From the NCBI GenBank assembly GCA_045660065.1, contig JAZRDC010000115.1:1-13685 (forward strand): DNA of 13,685 nucleotides, written 5' to 3'. The stretch comes from RGIG2094 sp045660065. Lineage in GTDB: Bacteria; Bacillota; Clostridia; RGIG6154. The notes beneath the pieces were generated by a model that searched no databases, had not been told where the DNA came from, and saw only the letters and a list, made by a program, of their open reading frames with translations. The position numbers were made by a program, and so were the translations under genes. Every line of letters begins with the position of its first letter. Positions within the stretch are counted from its first letter, which is position 1. This document shows, one piece after another, positions 1 to 6,384 of this stretch.

Positions 1-680
1 GTTCCTGTCAAAGCGATTTTTCCTTTATGCATAACAACAAGACTTGATGCATATCTCGCCATATCTTCCATACTGTGCGAAACTAAAATAACAGTAATCT
101 TTTTTGTTTCGTGAAGTCTTTTGATACTGTCTAAAACCTGCTCTCTTCCCACAGGATCAAGACCTGCGGCAGGCTCGTCTAAAATCAGGACTTTTGGCTC
201 CATCGCTATAACTCCCGCTAAGGCTACACGCCTTTTTTGCCCACCCGAAAGTTCAAATGGAGATTTTTGCAAAAGTTCATAATCAAGGTCAACCAATTTT
301 GCCGCATCGTGGATTTTGATATCTGCCTCGTCGCCCTTAATTCCGTAGTTATTAAGACCAAATGCAATATCTTTATACACAGTTTCTTCAAATAGTTGCG
401 CCTCAGGATATTGAAAAACCATTCCCACTTCTGCGCGGATTTTTCTTATATCAGTTCCTTTTTCAAAGATATCTGTGCCATTATAGACAACAGTTCCTGA
501 AGCAGGCTTTAAAATTCCGTTTAAATGCTGAATAAGTGTTGATTTTCCCGAGCCAGTGTGGCCGATTATCCCAACAAATTCTCCATCTTCAAAAGTATAG
601 TTTACATTATCAAGAGCCTTTTTCTCGTAAGGCCCGTTTTTTCCATATATATGTGTTAAATTCTTTACTTCTATGCTCAT
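1..680 (-). CDS. ecfA2: Energy-coupling factor transporter ATPase EcfA2, 3' part missing
   Basis: ATP-binding subunit of an ECF-type importer. With EcfA1 and the membrane protein EcfT it forms the module that powers vitamin or metal uptake through substrate-binding S components. I translated this strand directly. It starts MSIEVKNLTHIYG and shows Walker A GHTGSGKST, a Q-loop in MVFQYPEAQLF, the ABC signature LSGGQKRRVALAG, Walker B VLILDEPAAGLDP and the H-loop in LVSHSMED. The left edge cuts the gene after about 226 codons. The family is usually near 285 residues, so roughly the last 60 are outside. The start codon overlaps the stop of ecfA1 by four bases (ATGA), the usual translationally coupled ecfA1-ecfA2 arrangement. 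EcfT would be expected next, beyond the edge. The acidic DEP of Walker B, in place of the DES of the neighbour, fits EcfA2 rather than EcfA1. Confidence 0.95.
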   Translation of the reverse strand, partial: MSIEVKNLTHIYGKNGPYEKKALDNVNYTFEDGEFVGIIGHTGSGKSTLIQHLNGILKPASGTVVYNGTDIFEKGTDIRKIRAEVGMVFQYPEAQLFEETVYKDIAFGLNNYGIKGDEADIKIHDAAKLVDLDYELLQKSPFELSGGQKRRVALAGVIAMEPKVLILDEPAAGLDPVGREQVLDSIKRLHETKKITVILVSHSMEDMARYASSLVVMHKGKIALTG

Positions 681-1516
681 TTTTCAATCACAGCCTTAAA
701 TCTATCCATAAACTCTCCTTCAGAAAGTATACCGCACCCTAAGTCCACACCTCGTTCTTTTAGTGCGTGAGCAAGTTCTGTTATTTCAGGAACTCCAAGT
801 TTTAAACTTTTTAGTTCTCGTTCTCTGTCAAACACTTCTTCAGGACTTCCGTCCATAACCAGTTTGCCGTTTTCAAGCACAATCACTCTGTCCGCCTGTG
901 CCGCTTCTTCCATATAGTGAGTAATTAAAATTACGGTAATACCCATTTCTTTGTTGAGTTTTTTAATGGTATCCATTACTTCTTTTCTTCCCTCAGGATC
1001 AAGCATTGCAGTTGATTCATCAAGCATAATGCAATCAGGACGCATTGCTAAAACTCCTGCTATGGCAATTCTTTGCTTCTGCCCGCCCGATAACATATGA
1101 GGTGCATGATGCATATAAGCATACATTCCTACAGTTTTTAAAGCATTGTCAACTCTTGTTCTGATTTCATCAGAAGCAAGTCCTAAATTTTCAGGACCGA
1201 AGGCAATATCTTCTTCAACAATAGTTGCCACAAGTTGATTGTCAGGATTTTGGAAAACCATTCCCGCTTTTTTTCTTATTTCGTATAAAAGACTTTCGTC
1301 GCTTGTGTCCATTCCATCAACATATACTTTGCCGCCCTCTGGAAGCATTATAGCATTGAAAGTTCTTGCAAGGGTAGATTTTCCTGAACCGTTATGACCC
1401 AAAAGCGCGACAAATTGTCCCTTTGGAATTTCCAATGAGACATTTTTTAGAACCAATATTTTTTTGTCGGTGTCCTGCTCACTGTAAGAGCAGAACAAAT
1501 CTTTTGTTTTAATCAT
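677..1516 (-). CDS. ecfA1: Energy-coupling factor transporter ATPase EcfA1
   Basis: Second ATPase of the ECF importer module, about 279 residues, the normal family length. Visible motifs are Walker A LLGHNGSGKSTLA, Q-loop region MVFQNPDNQLVATIVEEDIAFG, signature LSGGQKQRIAIAG, Walker B CIMLDESTAMLDPEGR and H-loop ITHYMEE. The LDES form of Walker B is typical of EcfA1. A longer frame open to 1594 exists, but the first 26 codons of that frame lie inside the upstream methyltransferase gene. The ATG at 1516 (MIKTKDLF) is preceded by GGAG nine bases upstream, which lies in the last codons of the methyltransferase, so I chose it. Only four bases separate it from the methyltransferase stop, and its own stop overlaps the ecfA2 start. 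Translation of the three genes is therefore probably coupled. Confidence 0.95.
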   Translation of the reverse strand: MIKTKDLFCSYSEQDTDKKILVLKNVSLEIPKGQFVALLGHNGSGKSTLARTFNAIMLPEGGKVYVDGMDTSDESLLYEIRKKAGMVFQNPDNQLVATIVEEDIAFGPENLGLASDEIRTRVDNALKTVGMYAYMHHAPHMLSGGQKQRIAIAGVLAMRPDCIMLDESTAMLDPEGRKEVMDTIKKLNKEMGITVILITHYMEEAAQADRVIVLENGKLVMDGSPEEVFDRERELKSLKLGVPEITELAHALKERGVDLGCGILSEGEFMDRFKAVIEK

Positions 1517-1520
1517 ACTG

Positions 1521-2387
1521 TCAATCTCCGAATACACACCTTGCTGTTGAACCGCACGGAAGCACAATTCCGCCTTCTGTAACCGGAAGTCCAAGCTCGT
1601 CTGCCTGGATACTCTTAATTTTAAACTTTTTACCTGCTGTCAAAGTAAGTATACTTGAAAGCACAGATGGTGCAAGACCTGTTGTGTAAGAGTTTATAAT
1701 AAAGAAAAGCGGATTATCATCCAAAACTTTTACACATTCTGTAACCAGATTATAAAGTTCGTTTTCAAGTTTCCATATTTCTCCGTTAGGCCCTCTGCCA
1801 TATGACGGCGGATCCATAATAATTGCGTGATATTTATTTCCGCGTCTTTGTTCTCTTAAAACGAATTTCAAAACGTCGTCTACGATATATCTAATTGGCT
1901 TGTCCGCAAGACCTGACGCCTTTGCGTTATCTTTTGCCCATGCAACCATCCCTTTTGACGCATCAACATGGCAAACAGATGCTCCTGCAGCAGCGGCTGC
2001 AACTGTTGCACCGCCTGTATATGCAAAAAGATTTAATACCTTGATATCACGACCACTTGATGAAATCATCTCGTCAATAAAATCCCAGTTTGCAGCCTGT
2101 TCAGGGAAAAGACCTGTGTGCTTAAAACCCGTAGGTCTTACAATAAACTTAAGATTTCTGTAAGATATGTTCCAACTTTCAGGCAAGGCTCTTTTAAAAT
2201 CCCAATGACCGCCACCTGATGAACTTCTTTTATACACGCCGTGAGCCATACCTTTTTTTGTTATGTTTGTCTGCCAGATTACCTGCGGATCAGGGCGAAG
2301 AAGCACAAAATTGTTCCAACGCTCAAGTTTATCGCCACCACCTGTTTCTATTACTTCGTAATCTTTCCATTTATCTGCTAAAATCAT
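1521..2387 (-). CDS. Class I SAM-dependent methyltransferase (RlmI/COG1092-like, no PUA domain)
   Basis: A 288-residue methyltransferase with a Rossmann fold. Motif I is LNLFAYTGG (about residues 118-126), an acidic adenosine-binding residue lies in CHVDASKG (about 142), and the catalytic-loop motif is DPPSYG (about 192-197). This set resembles the catalytic domain of the RlmI/RlmK 23S rRNA cytosine-5/guanine methyltransferase group. The PUA RNA-binding domain of RlmI is absent and the N-terminal 90 residues are of another type. The substrate is therefore unproven: RNA is the likeliest guess. The open frame extends to a TTG at 2402, but the ATG at 2387 has GGAG seven bases upstream and gives MILADKW, so I use it. 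The gene begins 11 bp after the HAD gene and ends 4 bp before ecfA1. Confidence 0.85.
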   Translation of the reverse strand: MILADKWKDYEVIETGGGDKLERWNNFVLLRPDPQVIWQTNITKKGMAHGVYKRSSSGGGHWDFKRALPESWNISYRNLKFIVRPTGFKHTGLFPEQAANWDFIDEMISSSGRDIKVLNLFAYTGGATVAAAAAGASVCHVDASKGMVAWAKDNAKASGLADKPIRYIVDDVLKFVLREQRRGNKYHAIIMDPPSYGRGPNGEIWKLENELYNLVTECVKVLDDNPLFFIINSYTTGLAPSVLSSILTLTAGKKFKIKSIQADELGLPVTEGGIVLPCGSTARCVFGD

Positions 2388-2398
2388 ACTTTTCTCCG

Positions 2399-3199
2399 TC
2401 AAATACTATAAATAATTTCTGCAACTGCACTTTGTGCGTTGCTCCTTTTTGTAACTCTGTCTGCTGCTTTTTTAAGGTTTTGGGTTGCATTTTTCACTGC
2501 ATACCCTAATCCTGCATATTTTATTAATTCGATATCGTTATCGTTATCTCCTGCTGCGATTACATTTTTCAGTTCAAACCCTGTTAAATCACAAAGTTTT
2601 TTTAATGCCTCGCCTTTGTTTGTATCATTTCTTAAAATCTCGTAATACCACGCATGGGATTTTACAAGTTGATATTCTTGCTGATATTTTGAATTTTTAT
2701 AAAATTCACAAATAGTGTCTGTTTCATCTTCTTCCTGAGCAAACAGGAATTTAAGAACGGGACCTTCAACCTCATCAATTCCACAGTCAAGATGTGTTGC
2801 ACAAGTGATGTTTTCTGTTTCGATATGACGATAAGTTGCCTTGTTGTGCTTTACAAAAGCAATATCAAAAAGCCTGAAACATTCAATACCTGATAAGGGA
2901 AATTGTTCAGAAATTGATTTTGCAATCTCAATTGCTCTTTCGTCCAACGCCTTGTAATACAAGTATTCTTTCTTGTGCACATCAAAGACTGCACCATTCT
3001 GGCATATAACAGGAACTTTGATATACTGATATAAAATTTCAGGGATTGTAAGCGGAGTTCTGCCAGTTGCAACAGAAAAAGTTCCTCCGTTTCTTACAAA
3101 ATATTCGATTGCATCAAGGTTATCCTTGGAAATTTTGTTTTCATGTTCGGTAAGTGTTGAATCTATATCCGTACAAAACAAAATGCCGTCGAACTTCAT
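2399..3199 (-). CDS. HAD-IIB (Cof-type) phosphatase
   Basis: A 266-residue cytosolic haloacid-dehalogenase superfamily hydrolase, which normally dephosphorylates small metabolites such as sugar phosphates or nucleotides. Motif I is CTDIDSTL, with the nucleophile Asp11 and acid/base Asp13. Motif II is ATGR near residues 44-47, motif III Lys is in NKGEALKKL (about 195), and motif IV is GDNDND (217-222). A large cap domain sits between motifs II and III, as in subclass IIB. All catalytic residues are present, in contrast to the P-type ATPase homologue just upstream, which shares the same core fold but is degenerate. The start at 3199 has AGGGGGA eight bases upstream. The gene begins 11 bp after the ATPase homologue and probably shares its transcript. 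The substrate cannot be read from the sequence. Confidence 0.9.
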   Translation of the reverse strand: MKFDGILFCTDIDSTLTEHENKISKDNLDAIEYFVRNGGTFSVATGRTPLTIPEILYQYIKVPVICQNGAVFDVHKKEYLYYKALDERAIEIAKSISEQFPLSGIECFRLFDIAFVKHNKATYRHIETENITCATHLDCGIDEVEGPVLKFLFAQEEDETDTICEFYKNSKYQQEYQLVKSHAWYYEILRNDTNKGEALKKLCDLTGFELKNVIAAGDNDNDIELIKYAGLGYAVKNATQNLKKAADRVTKRSNAQSAVAEIIYSI

Positions 3200-3210
3200 T
3201 TATATCCCCC

Positions 3211-5034
3211 TTAAATTTTATTTAAAAGTCTGTAATTGTTCATTTTTCTCAAAAGTTTAAATGCTAATGACAACAAAATTGCGAGCCACACCGCATTTGA
3301 ACCATTTAAAATCATCATAAAAAGAATTGCTTTTAAGATGATTTCAAAAGCAAGATTGATAATAATCAAGCCCTTGGTGTTGTTGAGAATTCCGATATAT
3401 TGTGCCGCTGCATTTAATTCCATCGATGTAAAATATGCATCAAATCCTAGTTCGGGATTGCTGTCGTATGAAATTATATGACTTGCTGATAACAATTCAG
3501 GTTCAACTCCGTCTGAAAGCACCAGCCATTTCTTTCCGAAATTATCAACACGCTCTTTAATTTCTGCCTTTGACAAATCGCCGTCTGCAGTAGCAATTCC
3601 ACAACTAAGTGCCGCAGTATCAGCAGTTTTCTGACTTTCAAATGATAAAACCGCCGTTTTCTTGATGCCTAAAAGTTTAAGGGTATCCACTGCCTGTTTT
3701 GCTCCGTCTTTTACTGCATATTCAAATTCTACATAACCGATAAACTCACCATTTACCGCAACGCACACTTTATTTACATCGTTTGGAACATTTGATTTTA
3801 TTCCAACTCTTAAAAGTGCATCTGACGGACCTGATAAAACCTCAATTCCCTGCATTTTAATAATCGCAGTATTATCGTCAATTATCATATGATTTTTAAT
3901 TTGTCTTTTATCAATTTTTTTGCCAAGTTCTTTTACGCAGGCATTCAAAACACCAGGATTAACCTTACATTGTGAATAAGCGGTAAAAAGCAAAAGTTCA
4001 TCTTTGGTTGTTTTCTCAGTAGGATATGCCATTCGTACCGATGGCGCTTTTTCAGTTATAACGCCTCTTGTGAAAAATGCGATATTTTTGATAAAAAGTG
4101 TGCTTTCAATAAATTTGTTTTTTGAAACAACAATACCTTTTTGTGCACTGCGAAGCACGGCAACCTTATAACTGTCAGGCAGTATGCTCTGAAATCCGCC
4201 GAAAGCGGCAAATATAAATACAATAGGCACAGTATATGCAATATATTCCCAATCGCTTAAGCCTTTAAACTGCACCCCGCAGAAAATCCATAAAACTGCA
4301 ATCAAAATTACTGACAAAATATTAAAAGCAAGTAAAGAATATTTTTCAAAATTTGTTTTAACATTAGATGCAGCATTGGTTTTTTCAACGGTTTTTGCCA
4401 AGGAACTGTTAAGCACAGAAGATGTTGACTCAATGATAATATGACCGTTTAAGAGTGTATACCCAGCCAAAACTTCCATACCCTTTGAAACAATAATCGC
4501 CTTGTTATCTCCGCTGATATTCACAGAACTCATTGTACCTGTTCCCGCTTTGATAATGCCGTCCACAGGCATAACCTCACCTGAAAAAAGTTCAACAAAA
4601 TCACCGTAGTAAATATCAAGAGAGTTTGCAATCTCTGAATTACGGTCAGCAATTTTATGATATTTTTTGTCTTTGATTTCATCAAAAAGTTCTGCGATTT
4701 CAGATTCAGAATTAAACACAGTATCCATAGCCGATGCTACGAAAGAATACAAAAGTGCACACCAGAGAGCATTTGAATTTCTTCCACAGATTAAAAGATA
4801 GATAGATGCCACCATGCACATAAAATCAAGATTGAAATATTTTTTTGCCATAAAGCCCAAAACCATACCTTTATAGCGAGGAAACATAACAAGCAACAAT
4901 GCCAGTATGCAAAATAAAGTATTTAAAAAATTTTCAAAACTGAATGACAAAAAGAACAGAATAACTCCAAGTGACATTAAAAAACTGTTAAAAACTTTAA
5001 AATTCACCTTGTTTTTTTTAAATTTTATATTCAT
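3211..5034 (-). CDS. Degenerate P1B-type P-type ATPase homologue (predicted pseudoenzyme)
   Basis: A 607-residue membrane protein with the layout of a heavy-metal P-type ATPase. It has about four hydrophobic segments before residue 110, an actuator domain (GEVMPVDGII near 152-161 and VLAGYTLLNG near 188-197), two segments around 232-285, a large P/N domain, and two C-terminal segments (about 554-595). The order and alignable signatures match the family, but the catalytic motifs are gone. The phosphorylation motif DKTGT reads FTRGV (about 321-325), TGES reads SGDN (174-177), the CPC metal site reads AFG, the TGD motif reads SFE, and GDGIND reads SDGVEP (507-512). There is no N-terminal HMA domain. 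The frame is uninterrupted, with a ribosome site (GGTGG, five bases before ATG 5034). The frame also opens at a TTG at 5046, which I reject. It likely heads the operon with HAD, methyltransferase and ecfA genes. ATP-driven transport looks impossible; a regulatory or scaffold role is inference. Confidence 0.85.
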   Translation of the reverse strand: MNIKFKKNKVNFKVFNSFLMSLGVILFFLSFSFENFLNTLFCILALLLVMFPRYKGMVLGFMAKKYFNLDFMCMVASIYLLICGRNSNALWCALLYSFVASAMDTVFNSESEIAELFDEIKDKKYHKIADRNSEIANSLDIYYGDFVELFSGEVMPVDGIIKAGTGTMSSVNISGDNKAIIVSKGMEVLAGYTLLNGHIIIESTSSVLNSSLAKTVEKTNAASNVKTNFEKYSLLAFNILSVILIAVLWIFCGVQFKGLSDWEYIAYTVPIVFIFAAFGGFQSILPDSYKVAVLRSAQKGIVVSKNKFIESTLFIKNIAFFTRGVITEKAPSVRMAYPTEKTTKDELLLFTAYSQCKVNPGVLNACVKELGKKIDKRQIKNHMIIDDNTAIIKMQGIEVLSGPSDALLRVGIKSNVPNDVNKVCVAVNGEFIGYVEFEYAVKDGAKQAVDTLKLLGIKKTAVLSFESQKTADTAALSCGIATADGDLSKAEIKERVDNFGKKWLVLSDGVEPELLSASHIISYDSNPELGFDAYFTSMELNAAAQYIGILNNTKGLIIINLAFEIILKAILFMMILNGSNAVWLAILLSLAFKLLRKMNNYRLLNKI

Positions 5035-5062
5035 AAAAACCACCAATTATGCTAATTAAAAT

Positions 5063-5097
5063 AAAAAAACAAGCCCCAAGATATGCTCTTAGGGCTT
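5063..5097 (-). terminator. Rho-independent terminator after tRNA-Gly
   Basis: On the minus strand an 11-bp stem (AAGCCCTAAGA with TCTTGGGGCTT, one G-T pair) closes a five-base loop and is followed by GTTTTTTT. It lies five bases beyond the tRNA 3' end and only 28 bases before the ATPase homologue start. It should terminate most tRNA transcripts and leave little room for a separate promoter for the downstream operon. Confidence 0.9.
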
Positions 5098-5101
5098 TAC
5101 A

Positions 5102-5176
5102 TGGAGCGGAAGACGAGATTCGAACTCGCGACGTTCACCTTGGCAAGGTGACGCTCTACCACTGAGCCACTCCCGC
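5102..5176 (-). tRNA. tRNA-Gly (anticodon GCC)
   Basis: 75 nt including an encoded CCA. The acceptor stem GCGGGAG pairs with CTTCCGC (one G-T). The D-arm is GCTCAGTGGTAGAGC, the anticodon stem-loop is CACCTTGCCAAGGTG with anticodon GCC, and the T-arm is GCGAGTTCGAATCTCGT with the standard GTTCGAATC loop. Discriminator base is T. It is flanked by a clear promoter and a terminator, so it appears to be an active single-tRNA unit. Its 3' end faces left, away from the recombinase region. Confidence 0.97.
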
Positions 5177-5197
5177 ATGTTGTCTTGAACAAGAAAT

Positions 5198-5226
5198 ATA
5201 ATACCACATTTTTTATGATTTGTAAA
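5198..5226 (-). promoter_or_regulatory. Sigma-A promoter of tRNA-Gly
   Basis: TTTACA (5226-5221), a 17-bp spacer and TATTAT (5203-5198) precede the tRNA by about 21 bases. The transcript should start near 5191. The stretch further upstream (5227-5337) is very AT-rich, with long A and T runs, and shows no gene or structure I can support. Confidence 0.85.
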
Positions 5227-5337
5227 GGAGTTTTTGATAATTTTTTAAATTTTTTTAATTTTTTTCTAATTTATCACCTCATTTTGCTATAAATTTTAGA
5301 CTTTAAATGAAAATTGAACTTATTCTTTTTACAAAAC

Positions 5338-5392
5338 AAAAAGAGACAAGTCTTCGCCCCCCTGAATTATCAAGGTTTTCGTGCCTTGTCCC
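5338..5392 (-). terminator. Terminator-like hairpin after TRIC gene; possible small RNA or attenuator
   Basis: On the minus strand GGGACAAG (5392-5385) can pair with CTTGTCTC (5350-5343) over eight base pairs (one G-T), followed by TTTTTGTTTT. The loop is long, 34 bases. Inside it, CAAGG can instead pair with CCTTG around CACGAAAA, using part of the same 5' strand. The two structures exclude each other, as in an attenuator or riboswitch. The simplest reading is the terminator of the TRIC transcript. Because a promoter-like sequence sits directly upstream, a roughly 50-nt independent RNA is also possible. Confidence 0.55.
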
Positions 5393-5393
5393 T

Positions 5394-5422
5394 ATTATAG
5401 TACAATGAAATGCTCGCATCAA
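5394..5422 (-). promoter_or_regulatory. Promoter-like TTGATG-17-TATAAT between TRIC stop and terminator hairpin
   Basis: TTGATG (5422-5417), a 17-bp spacer and a perfect TATAAT (5399-5394) point leftwards. Nothing protein-coding follows before the tRNA, so its product would be the short hairpin RNA at about 5338-5390. The expected start (about 5388) falls inside the 5' strand of the terminator stem, which weakens the small-RNA reading. The -35 box is part of boundary motif copy A. Confidence 0.4.
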
Positions 5423-5429
5423 GTCAGGA
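5412..5429 (-). repeat. Boundary motif copy A, after TRIC stop
   Basis: The minus strand reads TCCTGACTTGATGCGAGC here, starting 7 bases after the TRIC stop codon. It matches the motif copies at 6138-6156, 7940-7955, 8457-8476 and, more loosely, 8653-8669. It marks the left limit of the accessory-looking block. Confidence 0.6.
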
Positions 5430-5436
5430 TAAAAAA

Positions 5437-6093
5437 TCATTCACATACATCTTCGTTGATTTGTACTCTTGGGAGGCTCCAGCGATACTTTGTTGCAAGC
5501 ATTCGTATACCGAATACTAATAACATTGATACAAGAGAGGTTAATTGAATATTTAAAGTATAGTTTCTTAAAATAAAGTATATAACGCCCCCAATAATTG
5601 CAGCCAGAGCATAAATATGTTTTTTAAATATATAAGGTGTGGTGTCTATTAAAACATCTCTAAAAATACCTCCGCCAATGCCTGTGATTGTTCCGCAAAA
5701 AACCACTGTAAAGCCATTATCCATAAAACCGTTTATACAGGCGCTTTCTGAACCAATTACAACAAAAGCAGCAAGACCAATTGCGTCAAAAATATTATTT
5801 ATGACTTCAATTTTTGACTTAAATATTTTAAATTTATCTTTAAATATGTATGCGATTACAAAAGTTAAGATGGCAACAACAATTGCAATAAGAAAAACCC
5901 GATAATTACTAAAAATTGCAGGCGGATTTAGCCCTAATATGATATCTCTTACCACGCCACCACTAAAGGCTGTCATGCAAGCAATAAAGGCAACGCCAAA
6001 TATATCCAGCCCGGAACTGATGGCTACTAGCGAACCCGAAAGTGCAAAGGCCATGGTTCCTATTATTTCTGTTATTTTTATTATTTCCGTCAT
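5437..6093 (-). CDS. TRIC/UPF0126 family membrane protein (YvgT/YadS-like)
   Basis: A 218-residue integral membrane protein with about seven hydrophobic segments, arranged as an internal duplication. Each half carries the family signature of a glycine pair followed by Arg-Asp: GGVVRDIILG with NPPAIF (residues 45-61), and GGGIFRDVLID with TTPYIF (140-156). These features define the prokaryotic trimeric intracellular cation channel family, also called UPF0126. Bacterial homologues form homotrimeric cation channels, and some related proteins are linked to glycine or other small-molecule transport, so the substrate here is open. ATG 6093 is preceded by AGGAGG with a seven-base spacer. A well-formed promoter lies just upstream, so the gene appears to be transcribed alone. 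It is flanked on both sides by the boundary motif. Length is normal and nothing is missing. Confidence 0.9.
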   Translation of the reverse strand: MTEIIKITEIIGTMAFALSGSLVAISSGLDIFGVAFIACMTAFSGGVVRDIILGLNPPAIFSNYRVFLIAIVVAILTFVIAYIFKDKFKIFKSKIEVINNIFDAIGLAAFVVIGSESACINGFMDNGFTVVFCGTITGIGGGIFRDVLIDTTPYIFKKHIYALAAIIGGVIYFILRNYTLNIQLTSLVSMLLVFGIRMLATKYRWSLPRVQINEDVCE

Positions 6094-6120
6094 ATAATGC
6101 CTCCTGTTAATAATAAACCG

Positions 6121-6149
6121 TTATAATAGATTTTGTAGACTCGTGTCAA
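6121..6149 (-). promoter_or_regulatory. Sigma-A promoter of the TRIC gene
   Basis: A perfect TTGACA (6149-6144) and TTATAA (6126-6121) with a 17-bp spacer, or TATAAC with 18. Transcription would start near 6114, leaving a leader of about 20 bases with AGGAGG at 6105-6100. The -35 box belongs to the end of the long repeat, so the repeat supplies half of this promoter. Confidence 0.75.
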
Positions 6150-6299
6150 GTCAGGAGAACAGTGAATAATAGGACCTACTATTTTCTATTCTCACTTTTC
6201 TGAACAAAATCCATTAAAACCCGCAGGAATGTTAAATTTTCCTGCCCGATATGTAAATATTTATTATCGGCAAACTATTTTATTAAATTTTAAGACTTG
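6141..6299 (-). repeat. Long repeat copy B (159 nt), structured, upstream of TRIC gene
   Basis: Diverged copy of the repeat at 8459-8639. The 33 bases 6141-6173 are identical in both copies. Further matches include AAAATTTAATA with TAGTTTGC at the other end, and TGTTCAGA. Read as minus-strand RNA it has a 7-bp hairpin, GCAGGAA (6245-6239) with TTCCTGC (6229-6223), around a nine-base loop. A second hairpin pairs GTGAGAATAG with CTATTATTCAC. The ends carry short inverted repeats (CAAGTC near 6299, GACTTG near 6150), as in small non-autonomous mobile elements. No coding capacity is evident. Confidence 0.75.
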
Positions 6300-6350
6300 G
6301 GGCGAGTGAAAGACCTTGAAATTGTTCGTATGAAATCAAACAATAGCCCC
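6299..6350 (-). other. Two-tier hairpin in the 3' region of the HEPN-like gene
   Basis: On the minus strand GGGGC (6350-6346) can pair with GCCCC (6303-6299). Inside, ATTGTTTG (6344-6337) pairs with CGAACAAT (6328-6321) around an eight-base loop. One inner pair is G-U on minus-strand RNA but a mismatch on the other strand, so it fits RNA from the HEPN-like gene. There is no U-run directly after it, so it is not a textbook terminator. It could stabilise or process the transcript. Confidence 0.45.
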
Positions 6351-6384
6351 CTCCATTTGTCTTCCTTTATAAACATCATAACAC

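Noticed and set aside
1517..1594. Upstream extension of EcfA1 to 1594
   Set aside because: The extension reads through the methyltransferase C-terminus in another frame; ATG 1516 has a good ribosome site and begins at the usual family start.
3211..5034. Working heavy-metal or cation pump
   Set aside because: The phosphorylated Asp, the TGES loop, the CPC metal site and the GDGIND hinge are all missing.
5035..5046. TTG start for the ATPase homologue at 5046, and similar early TTG/GTG starts at 2402, 7839 and 8438
   Set aside because: In each case the GG-rich ribosome site lies between the early codon and a downstream ATG, so the ATG is the better start.
5102..5176. tRNA-Gly as the attachment site of the integrative element
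   Set aside because: Elements using tRNA genes normally enter at the 3' end. Here the 3' end faces the core operon and no repeat of that end appears elsewhere in the window. Large serine recombinases also rarely use tRNA sites.
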